The notes under the pieces: model-generated
The model's input: the letters and a program-made list of their open reading frames with translations, nothing else
Told to the model about the DNA's origin: nothing
Databases searched by the model: none
Translations under genes and position numbers: made by a program
Shown: positions 1 to 5,175 of the stretch, piece after piece
Layout of the letters: every line of letters begins with the position of its first letter
Position numbering within the stretch: the stretch's first letter is position 1
NCBI GenBank assembly: GCA_937905855.1
Contig: CALCWU010000032.1
Coordinates: 1-6,578 of the forward strand
Direction: 5' to 3'
DNA from: an uncultured Mollicutes bacterium
GTDB lineage: Bacteria; Bacillota_I; Bacilli_A; Acholeplasmatales; Anaeroplasmataceae
Length of the DNA: 6,578 bases

Positions 1-732
1 AATCAAAGAAATGCTATCAAGATTAGAAATATCAACATCAATATTTTCAATTATTCTAATAGTATTAGGAATGAATTTTGTATTAAAATTATTATCATTT
101 ATATCGATAACAATAAATCCCTTTTCCCCATCTTCATCAAAGCCTCTTCCTATAAGGCAACCTGGATAAGCATAAATACCACGATCATCTAAGTTATTTT
201 TATAAAATGAATGGATATGACCAAGGGCCAAATAATCAATGCCCTTATCATTTAATTTACTTAAATCAATTTCCTTATTTATGTCACCATGAAGCATAAC
301 AATATTAAAATCATTATAATTAAGATTCAATGTTGAATAAAATGATGTTATGTTGTTTTTATTAAGCTCAATTCCCGAAATTACCACCCTACCAAAGCGA
401 TATGACAGCCAAGAATTATTAAATGTTTTTAGATTAGGAAGATTATCATCATTTATGGTATTAATATCATGATTTCCTTTAAGATAAATAAAATCAATAT
501 CTTTATTTTCTCTTACAATTGAATAAAAATAATCCTTATCTTTCTTTAGGGGAGTATCTGAATCAAAAACATCACCTGATAACAAAATAATCTTTATTTC
601 ATTAGCTATTGCATATTCAACTAAATTAGATAATGAGGCTCTAACCTCTGCCCTTCTTGCACTAGAAATATTATCAAGAACTGATGCAATTTTAGAACCT
701 AAATGCAAGTCTGCACAATGAATTATTTTCAA
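1..732 (-). CDS. SbcD/YhaO-type metallophosphoesterase (3' end beyond window)
   Basis: Calcineurin-like metallophosphoesterase of the DNA-repair nuclease type (SbcD/Mre11/YhaO group), predicted to use two metal ions to cleave phosphodiester bonds in DNA. The translated 244 residues show the full ordered motif set: DLH at D8/H10, GD with D54, GNHD at 86-89, LHGD with H148, and GHIH at 171-174. The product is incomplete: the frame is still open at base 1, and family members carry a further C-terminal capping or partner-binding region. The start is TTG at 732-730. The codon before it is TGA, so no earlier in-frame start is possible, and AGAGGTGA lies five bases upstream. It has its own promoter and is separated from the upstream ATPase gene by a terminator. 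In many Bacillota the next gene is an SMC-like ATPase partner (YhaN/SbcC type), which would lie outside the window. The substrate cannot be told from the sequence. Confidence 0.9.
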   Translation of the reverse strand, partial: MKIIHCADLHLGSKIASVLDNISSARRAEVRASLSNLVEYAIANEIKIILLSGDVFDSDTPLKKDKDYFYSIVRENKDIDFIYLKGNHDINTINDDNLPNLKTFNNSWLSYRFGRVVISGIELNKNNITSFYSTLNLNYNDFNIVMLHGDINKEIDLSKLNDKGIDYLALGHIHSFYKNNLDDRGIYAYPGCLIGRGFDEDGEKGFIVIDINDNNFNTKFIPNTIRIIENIDVDISNLDSISLI

Positions 733-737
733 TCAAA

Positions 738-745
738 TCACCTCT
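738..745 (-). promoter_or_regulatory. Ribosome binding site fixing a TTG start
   Basis: AGAGGTGA on the minus strand lies five bases before TTG at 732-730. The in-frame codon immediately before the TTG is TGA. The site and the stop together fix TTG as the start of the metallophosphoesterase gene. Confidence 0.85.
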
Positions 746-759
746 TTTTACTTAGCCTT

Positions 760-788
760 ATTATAGCATTTTTAATATTTGAAAACAA
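760..788 (-). promoter_or_regulatory. Promoter of the metallophosphoesterase gene
   Basis: TTGTTT at 788-783 and TATAAT at 765-760 are separated by 17 bases. TG one base before the -10 box (TGC-TATAAT) makes it an extended -10 promoter. The expected start of transcription is near 753, about 20 bases before the TTG codon. It sits just downstream of the ATPase terminator, so this gene begins its own transcript. Confidence 0.75.
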
Positions 789-796
789 ATTTTATC

Positions 797-822
797 AAAA
801 AAAGATAAGCCAAAGCTTATCT
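797..822 (-). terminator. Intrinsic terminator of the ATPase gene
   Basis: On the minus strand AGATAAGC (822-815) pairs perfectly with GCTTATCT (810-803) around a four-base loop TTTG, and the descending arm runs into seven T residues (803-797). The stem begins at the first base of the display end of the ATPase stop codon (824-822), so the gene ends inside its own terminator. Confidence 0.88.
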
Positions 823-2060
823 CAAATTGAAGATATAGGTAATAATAATGTACCATCATTTAAAATAGAAACCTTATCGGCTGTACAAATTATCGCATTT
901 TTAGCATGCTCAAGCTTAGATGCTTCAAGCTTTTTAAATCCCTTTGTACTAGAAACATTAAAGTTTTGTCCTGATTTTATTTCAACACATGATATCTTAC
1001 CATTTCTTATAAGAATTAAATCAACCTCATTTTGTTCATTATCTCTATAATAATATAATTCCTGCATAATGCCAGAATTCATAAAAGATTTTCTAATTTC
1101 GTTAAAGACAAATGTTTCAAAAAACCTTCCCTTTAAAAAGCTTCTTTCTAAAGTTTCAGCACTATCAACACCACATAAATATGCTGCCAATCCAGTATCA
1201 AAAAAATACATTTTAGGTCTTTTAACAACTCTTTTTACAATTGATTCTTCATTATATGGCTGCACAAGATAAATAACAGCTGTTTTAACCAAGGCAGCAA
1301 TCCAACTTTTAATTGTATTTGTTGATACACCAACCTGCTTTGAGTAATTATCATATACTAATTCTTCACCAGTATTTGAAGCCAAGAGCCTTAAAAAGCT
1401 TAAAAATTTAAATTCATCATTAATATTTAAAATATCTCTTAAATCTTTTTCTAAGTACGTAGTTATATAGGATGAATAAAACAATTGTGATTTCAAATTA
1501 ATATCATCATATAAAACTGGAAAAAATCCTCTAACAATATATTCAAATGCTTTTTTATCATTTAAGTAATATCTTTGTGACTTATTTGCACATTTAATTA
1601 AATCAATTTCAAATAGTGAATTTTCCATACCTAATATTTCGTTTAATGATAGGTTACTCATATCCAATATTCCTACACGACCTGATAATGATTCCTCTGA
1701 CTCATCTAATAGCTTTTTTCTTTGTGAACCGGATAATATATACATTCCATTACTTTTAAGATTACCATTTTCCAATCTAGACTTATTTACGATATGCTCA
1801 ATTTCCTTAAAAAGCTCTGGAGCCTTTTGGGCTTCATCAATTATCAATGGTAGTTTATGCACATCTAAAAAGCTTTTAGGATCTGATTTTGCCATCATTA
1901 ATTCTAATGAATCATCCAAAGATACATAATTGAATCCTTTCGCTAAAAAAGAATTATATAAAATTGTTGATTTACCAATTTGTCTAGGACCTGTAAGAAG
2001 TACTACTGGAAAATGCATTATTGCTTCTTCAATACTTGATTGAATAAATCTTTTAATCAT
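822..2060 (-). CDS. AAA_14 / DUF4143 ATP-binding protein
   Basis: A 412-residue protein with the two-part architecture of the large, poorly understood AAA_14-DUF4143 family. The ATPase part shows Walker A GPRQIGKST (24-32), Walker B LPLIIDEAQ (70-78, D75/E76), a sensor-like LSGSQ (109-113) and a GR at 127-128 that may act as arginine finger. A predicted winged-helix stretch lies around 225-265. The C-terminal DUF4143 part has FDTGLAAYLCG (287-297), GRFFETFVFNEI (311-322) and a PD-(D/E)XK-like triad: E316, D347 in NEVDLIL, and E360/K362 in VEIKSG. The length is normal for the family, so the gene looks intact. ATG at 2060-2058 follows GGTGA. Monocistronic, with its own promoter and terminator. 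Members are often scattered in accessory regions and some have been linked to stress or defence, but the biochemical role is not settled. Nuclease activity here is inference. Confidence 0.92.
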   Translation of the reverse strand: MIKRFIQSSIEEAIMHFPVVLLTGPRQIGKSTILYNSFLAKGFNYVSLDDSLELMMAKSDPKSFLDVHKLPLIIDEAQKAPELFKEIEHIVNKSRLENGNLKSNGMYILSGSQRKKLLDESEESLSGRVGILDMSNLSLNEILGMENSLFEIDLIKCANKSQRYYLNDKKAFEYIVRGFFPVLYDDINLKSQLFYSSYITTYLEKDLRDILNINDEFKFLSFLRLLASNTGEELVYDNYSKQVGVSTNTIKSWIAALVKTAVIYLVQPYNEESIVKRVVKRPKMYFFDTGLAAYLCGVDSAETLERSFLKGRFFETFVFNEIRKSFMNSGIMQELYYYRDNEQNEVDLILIRNGKISCVEIKSGQNFNVSSTKGFKKLEASKLEHAKNAIICTADKVSILNDGTLLLPISSI

Positions 2061-2080
2061 TTTATCACCATTTTCGTTTT

Positions 2081-2099
2081 TTTGCAGTGCAATTGCAAA
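2081..2099. promoter_or_regulatory. Palindromic operator candidate in the ATPase leader
   Basis: TTTGCA (2081-2086) and TGCAAA (2094-2099) form inverted arms around seven bases. Inside them lies a perfect 10-base palindrome, TGCAATTGCA (2088-2097). The site sits between the -10 box (2112-2117) and the start codon (2060), just downstream of the expected transcription start, where a bound repressor would block transcription. It is too short and AT-rich to be a terminator and has no T run. The regulator is unknown. Confidence 0.5.
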
Positions 2100-2111
2100 T
2101 TTTACATAACT

Positions 2112-2140
2112 ATTATATCAACAATTAAATTAAATAACAA
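2112..2140 (-). promoter_or_regulatory. Promoter of the AAA_14/DUF4143 ATPase gene
   Basis: TTGTTA at 2140-2135 and a perfect TATAAT at 2117-2112 have the ideal 17-base spacer. The start of transcription is expected near 2105, giving a leader of about 45 bases that contains the palindrome at 2081-2099. The -35 box lies just beyond the stop codon of the preceding gene. Confidence 0.78.
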
Positions 2141-2143
2141 GTA

Positions 2144-2530
2144 TTATTCTATAAATATGACATCATTTAAATCCAAAAGATTAATATTTTTACCACCACA
2201 AATGAAATATTGCCATGTATCATCTAATGAAAATATATAACAATATCTAATTAATGATTCTATAGAATTGATATCCAAAAGCGTAACTGCTTTTGCAGAC
2301 AAATCATGATTATATTCACCTCTATCCCTTTTATAAAAGACAGATGTTTCTATATTCTCTCCAAGTATAGACATATCACCATATGATAATAATTCTTCTA
2401 CTTTAATCCTCGAATTATAATTCTTTAATAATAATTCACCAGTATTATAAATCTCGCCATTATTATGACAATAAACACCTACATATTCATTTTTTTTAGT
2501 TTCAATACAAATATAACATCTTTCACTCAT
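2144..2530 (-). CDS. Small phage/accessory-type protein with YCH and RDRGE motifs
   Basis: A 128-residue protein. It resembles a family of small proteins common in phages and mobile regions of gut bacteria. Those share an opening beta-strand pair, a YCHxDG-like motif, a KVxxLLxxGDxSxLG segment and an RDRGE motif, and end in a short tail read as Y-Y/I-F...W. Here these are YCHNNG (20-25), KVEELLSYGDMSILGE (43-58), YKRDRGE (66-72) and YCYIFSLDDTWQYF (96-109). I know no established function or reaction for this family. ATG at 2530-2528 is preferred because GGTGAT lies four bases upstream. The in-frame ATG at 2542-2540 overlaps that ribosome site and would add only four residues. No promoter is obvious in the 40 bases before it, so it is probably transcribed with the DUF4926-like gene. 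It is followed after 83 bases by the ATPase gene, which has its own promoter. Confidence 0.82.
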   Translation of the reverse strand: MSERCYICIETKKNEYVGVYCHNNGEIYNTGELLLKNYNSRIKVEELLSYGDMSILGENIETSVFYKRDRGEYNHDLSAKAVTLLDINSIESLIRYCYIFSLDDTWQYFICGGKNINLLDLNDVIFIE

Positions 2531-2534
2531 AATA

Positions 2535-2540
2535 ATCACC
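2535..2540 (-). promoter_or_regulatory. Ribosome binding site choosing the start at 2530
   Basis: GGTGAT lies four bases before ATG at 2530-2528. The alternative in-frame ATG (2542-2540) shares its last base with this site and has no comparable site of its own upstream, so the shorter 128-residue product is favoured. Confidence 0.75.
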
Positions 2541-2553
2541 ATTTAATATTTAT

Positions 2554-2573
2554 TAATAAGGATAAACTTATTA
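2554..2573. repeat. Short hairpin after the DUF4926-like gene
   Basis: TAATAAG (2554-2560) and CTTATTA (2567-2573) are perfect 7-base inverted arms around a six-base loop. The stem includes the stop codon of the DUF4926-like gene (2573-2571). There is no T run on the minus strand after it, so it may cause pausing or mRNA processing between the two small genes rather than strong termination. Confidence 0.4.
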
Positions 2574-2759
2574 GATATTCGTAGTCAAAATTTTAAAGTA
2601 ATTTAAAAGAACATCATATATTACTCCTAATGCATTACCATCCTTGTCAAACATTTCAAGATAAGCATGACCATCATATAATTCAATGATAATTCCTAAA
2701 GAACATATTTCATAATTATCAATATTTTTAGTTAAAGTGACTTCGTCATATAATTTCAT
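2571..2759 (-). CDS. DUF4926-like small protein
   Basis: A 62-residue protein whose pattern fits DUF4926: an opening MKLYDEV, a central GIIIELYDG with a beta-hairpin-like G and YD (about 22-30), then YLEMFDKDGNALGV (about 33-46). The family is short, all-beta and of unknown function; several members lie among toxin, antitoxin or immunity-type genes. I choose ATG at 2759-2757, which gives the usual family N-terminus. An in-frame TTG at 2792 would add 11 residues, has no ribosome site, and would lie upstream of the expected transcription start. The ribosome site of the chosen start is weak (GAAAG, eight bases upstream). A promoter at 2809-2782 precedes it, and the 128-residue gene follows after 40 bases, probably in the same transcript. 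No close partner can be named. Confidence 0.7.
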   Translation of the reverse strand: MKLYDEVTLTKNIDNYEICSLGIIIELYDGHAYLEMFDKDGNALGVIYDVLLNYFKILTTNI

Positions 2760-2781
2760 ACTATTTACTTTCAAGTATAGT

Positions 2782-2809
2782 TTTATAAGCAATTTATAAA
2801 AAATATCAA
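2782..2809 (-). promoter_or_regulatory. Probable promoter of the DUF4926-like gene
   Basis: TTGATA (2809-2804) and TATAAA (2787-2782) with a 16-base spacer match a sigma-A promoter. The predicted start near 2775 gives a short leader of about 16 bases to the ATG at 2759. The surroundings are extremely AT-rich, so a chance match is possible. Confidence 0.45.
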
Positions 2810-2810
2810 T

Positions 2811-2840
2811 AAAAAGATATTTAAGTAATTTATCTTAAAT
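2811..2840 (-). terminator. Weak AT-rich terminator candidate after the small-gene cluster
   Basis: On the minus strand ATTTAAG (2840-2834) pairs with CTTAAAT (2825-2819) across eight bases and is followed by five T (2815-2811). The stem has only one G-C pair, so its strength is doubtful. Its place fits: after the 117-residue gene and immediately before the next promoter. The rest of 2760-2924 shows nothing else supportable. Confidence 0.3.
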
Positions 2841-2924
2841 CTAATTAATTTAGAATATCCTTATTCATTATTGGTATTATAATATAACATTACTTCAAAT
2901 ATATTATTTGATATATTTTAAAAC

Positions 2925-3278
2925 TCATTTTTTACTATAATTATCATTGTAAATTTTAAGACTTTTTGGTTTTAAATATTTTATATAAGGATTTGGATTT
3001 TCAAAATTAGAAAAATTTTCAAGAACTGCAACATATATGACATTCTTAACATATTCATCATCTATATAACATAGTTTTTCAATAAACGAATATATTTTTT
3101 CTATCATCGCTTTATCATCAAGTTCAACTTTTGATTCAAGATAAGGCAAAAATACATCTTCAAAAACAATGAAACTTCCAGTATCCAATCCTTCTTGCCA
3201 ATTAGTTTCATCATCAAATTTTGACTTAATTTCTGGAATAGCTGATAATAACATTTGGTTTAATTCTCTTGATTTCAT
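2925..3278 (-). CDS. 117-aa unknown protein, third gene of the small-gene cluster
   Basis: A soluble, probably largely helical 117-residue protein with no signal peptide or membrane segment. The segment GSFIVFEDVFLPYL (34-47), followed by an acidic helix and YIDDEYVKNVIYVAVLENFS (71-90), resembles small bacterial proteins grouped as DUF7674-like. I give that from memory and with caution; their function is not known to me. It follows the 80-residue gene by 16 bases. Its start codon and ribosome site are the edge of the 121-base repeat at 3276-3396. That copy reads AGGTCA where the other repeat reads AGGTGA, so the Shine-Dalgarno match is weaker. The size, acidity and tandem setting are typical of immunity-type or antitoxin-type genes, but no toxin is in the window. 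Transcription most likely comes from upstream. Confidence 0.82.
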   Translation of the reverse strand: MKSRELNQMLLSAIPEIKSKFDDETNWQEGLDTGSFIVFEDVFLPYLESKVELDDKAMIEKIYSFIEKLCYIDDEYVKNVIYVAVLENFSNFENPNPYIKYLKPKSLKIYNDNYSKK

Positions 3279-3396
3279 CTTATTTTGACCTATATCATTC
3301 CCAGTCAGACCTTGTGGTAATCTCTATAATTGCTTTTGTTGCTAAACGTAATAATTCTTTATCTTCGTCAGTTAAAGTATCGCCTGCTTCTTCAGC
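3276..3396. repeat. 121-base direct repeat, copy 1
   Basis: This block matches 3535-3655 at an offset of 259 bases with 116 of 121 positions identical; the last 63 bases (3334-3396) are identical. Differences are at 3287, 3296, 3304, 3326 and 3333. It runs from the start codon of the 117-residue gene, through the short junction, to codons near residue 48 of the 80-residue gene. Similarity drops abruptly at both ends. Confidence 0.95.
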
Positions 3397-3537
3397 ATCA
3401 CAAAGAGGTCCTTCAATTTCGTCAAAAATATATTCAACAATTTCTCCAATATTGTCTTTTGTATATTCGTTTATTCCTAATTTAGGAAGTATTTTACTCC
3501 TTAAAAAAGCATCAATTTCTTTAGAATATTTTTCCAT
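3295..3537 (-). CDS. 80-aa acidic protein, second tandem paralogue
   Basis: A small acidic, helical protein of unknown function, with no membrane segment and no recognised catalytic motif. It is a paralogue of the 81-residue product just upstream. Shared features are (K/R)YS at the N-terminus, FL..-LPK-G-N-Y about 11-25, DNI-EI-EYI about 28-37, PLC about 44-46, and a C-terminal third from AEEAGDTLTDEDKELL onward ending in ITTRSDWE. That third is 31 of 33 residues identical between the copies, while the first 47 residues are only about half identical. ATG at 3537 is supported by AGGTGA seven bases upstream, inside the repeat. The stop is TGA where its paralogue has TAA. It lies between the 81-residue gene (16-base gap) and the 117-residue gene (16-base gap), in one transcript. 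It may be an immunity-type gene, but that is inference only. Confidence 0.82.
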   Translation of the reverse strand: MEKYSKEIDAFLRSKILPKLGINEYTKDNIGEIVEYIFDEIEGPLCDAEEAGDTLTDEDKELLRLATKAIIEITTRSDWE

Positions 3538-3655
3538 CTTATTTTCACCTATATTATTCCCAATCAGACCTTGTGGTAATCTCTGTAATTGTTTTTGTTG
3601 CTAAACGTAATAATTCTTTATCTTCGTCAGTTAAAGTATCGCCTGCTTCTTCAGC
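3535..3655. repeat. 121-base direct repeat, copy 2
   Basis: Partner of 3276-3396, 116 of 121 bases identical. It covers the start codon and ribosome site of the 80-residue gene, the junction, the TAA stop of the 81-residue gene, and that gene's last 33 codons. Flanking bases on both sides are clearly diverged. Confidence 0.95.
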
Positions 3656-3799
3656 CAAGCATAATGGGTCCTCATAATTTTTTGAGATATATTCAATTAT
3701 TTCATCAATATTATCATCTGAATATTTGTTCAAACCCATCTTTGGCAAAACAATATTAACTAAAAATTTATTAACCTCATTCGAATATCTTTCCATCAT
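3554..3799 (-). CDS. 81-aa acidic protein, first tandem paralogue
   Basis: First of two tandem paralogues; I do not recognise the family. It begins MMERYSNEV, shows FLVNIVLPKMGLNKY (about 12-26), DNIDEIIEYI (about 29-38) and DPLCLAEEAG (about 44-53), and ends ITTRSDWE. It is acidic and predicted helical, with no signal peptide or membrane segment. Two adjacent ATG codons (3799 and 3796) are possible. A GAGAG stretch lies upstream at a usable distance from either. The second would match the N-terminus of the 80-residue paralogue (MEKYSKE) and give 80 residues here as well. Its start is 19 bases beyond the methyltransferase stop, with no terminator or promoter between them. It therefore probably rides on the uvrB-sdaA-rlmD transcript, unless a promoter lies inside the methyltransferase gene. 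Confidence 0.82.
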   Translation of the reverse strand: MMERYSNEVNKFLVNIVLPKMGLNKYSDDNIDEIIEYISKNYEDPLCLAEEAGDTLTDEDKELLRLATKTITEITTRSDWE

Positions 3800-3818
3800 T
3801 TTCTTCTCTCTTTAAAAT

Positions 3819-5164
3819 CTATTTTTTTAATGAAAGTAAGCTAACACTTTCAATATGTGATGAATTAGAAAATAAATCAACTGGCGTTACTTCTATTAAT
3901 TCATAACCATAAGCTGATAAATATTTAATATCTCTTGCACAGGTTGCAATATTGCAAGAAATATAAATAATTTTTGGTATTTTCATTTCAATTACTGTAT
4001 CTAAGAATGATTGATCACAGCCTTTTCTTGGCGGATCAAAGAATATGACATCAATGCTTGTTTTCTTAACAAGCTTTTTAATTTCATCCTCACATTTACC
4101 ACAAATGAAGGTAGCGTTAGATATATTATTTAATTCTTTATTTTTATTACATTTTTCGCATCCTCTATTGCTTTTGAAACAATCTCAATTCCATAAACAT
4201 GCTTAACTCTTTTTGCTATATTAAGAGTAATACTACCCATTCCACAATAAGCATCTATTACCTCTTCATTTCCTGATAGATTAGCATAATCTAGAGCACA
4301 ATTATATAATTTTTCACATTGACCATGATTGACCTGAAGGAATGTCAAAGGAGAAACATTAAATTTTAATCCTAGAATGTCCTCAACAAGAACCGAATTT
4401 CCTGCTATTAGTGATAATTCATCAGTTAATACAACATTAGTTCTTTTAGAATTAATATCAAGATATACAGATGTAATATTATACTTATTCATTAGCTTTA
4501 AAGCTAAATAATTAAATCTTGCATCCTTCTTTGTTAAAATAAAAACAATCATTATCTCCTTATTTTTATTAATTCTTAACATTATATTTCTTAAAATACC
4601 AGTATTTGTTTTTTCATCATAAATACTAATTTCATTTTCTATACAATACTCTTTTGCATCCTCTAAAATATTTGAAAATATTTCTGGTTCAATTAAACAA
4701 TTAGTTATCTTAATAACATTATGACTTCTTGAAGCATAAAAGCCATAAACAACCTCACCATTTATCTCTTGAAATGGGACAATACATTTATTACGGTAAT
4801 GATAAACATTATCACTTTTGATTGTTGGTCTAACTATTGCCTCAATTCCTGCAATCTTTTTTATAGTTGAATCTACTAGATTTTGTTTAACTACAAGCTC
4901 TGAAGCATACTTAAGATGCATTAAATCACAACCACCACATTCTAAAGCATAGGGACAAATATTTTCTTCTCTTAAATCCTTATTGATACTTAAAAGCTTT
5001 ATAGCGGAAGCAAAAACAACATTTTTAGACTCACCTGTTATCTTAGCTAAAACCTCTTCGTCAGTAAGAGCATTTTCCACAAAATAGGTTTTATTATTAA
5101 CTCTTGCAACACCCTTACCAAAGTTATCAAGAGCTTCAATTTTTAATTTAACTAAATTGTCCAT
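3819..5164 (-). pseudogene. rlmD: 23S rRNA m5U methyltransferase (RlmD/RlmCD type), frameshifted
   Basis: SAM-dependent RNA (uracil-5-)-methyltransferase of the TrmA/RlmD group, which methylates uridines of 23S rRNA. The first frame (5164-4130, 344 residues) holds a TRAM domain (about 1-55), the iron-sulfur cysteines C70, C76, C79 and C156, FLQVN with Q277, and the SAM motif DAYCGMG (304-310). It then stops early. The rest of the family continues one frame away, from about 4142 to TAG at 3821-3819: DVIFFDPPRKGC, SCN with the catalytic Cys, and HIE with the catalytic Glu. One additional A in either A5 run (minus strand, 4145-4141 or 4156-4152) restores 448 residues, the normal length. The 344-residue product alone lacks the catalytic residues and should be inactive. 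AGGAGA precedes ATG 5164, 11 bases after sdaA. A sequencing error in a homopolymer is as likely as a true loss. Confidence 0.93.
4141..4156 (-). other. Probable frameshift site in rlmD (two A5 runs)
   Basis: On the minus strand AAAAA occurs at 4156-4152 and again at 4145-4141. Protein similarity is in one frame up to about residue 337 (AIEDAK) and in the -1 frame from about LNNISNATF onward. A single missing A in either run explains the switch. The sequence is not a classical slippery heptamer: after the P-site AAA the A-site codon is ATA, which cannot re-pair well at -1. Confidence 0.8.
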
Positions 5165-5175
5165 ATTCTCTCCTA

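Noticed and set aside
703..1050. Plus-strand open frame of 115 codons
   Set aside because: It lies opposite the ATPase gene and the start of the metallophosphoesterase gene, crosses a terminator and a promoter of the other strand, and has no ribosome site or recognisable protein pattern.
1069..1272. Plus-strand open frame of 67 codons
   Set aside because: It is entirely opposite the DUF4143 part of the intact ATPase gene; there is no protein-like pattern.
2040..2240. Plus-strand open frame of 66 codons
   Set aside because: It covers the ATPase start, its promoter and the end of the 128-residue gene on the other strand; a low-complexity AT-driven product.
2760..2792. TTG start at 2792 for the DUF4926-like gene
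   Set aside because: There is no ribosome site, the added residues do not fit the family N-terminus, and it would precede the predicted transcription start.
2888..2916. AAATATAT/ATATATTT inverted repeat after the 117-residue gene as a terminator
   Set aside because: It has no G-C pairs and no following T run; expected by chance in such AT-rich DNA.
3269..3604. Plus-strand open frame of 111 codons
   Set aside because: It is opposite both tandem paralogues; the opposite frames are conserved between the copies as proteins and have ribosome sites.
4056..4079. Plus-strand hairpin GCTTGTT/AACAAGC followed by five T, looking like a terminator
   Set aside because: It lies inside the methyltransferase coding region, with no plus-strand gene for it to end. 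On the minus strand it lacks a T run. Probably chance, though an antisense role cannot be excluded.
4130..4160. Programmed -1 frameshift in the methyltransferase
   Set aside because: There is no X-XXY-YYZ slippery heptamer in the right phase and no evident downstream stem, and the enzyme family is not known to use frameshifting. An indel is simpler.
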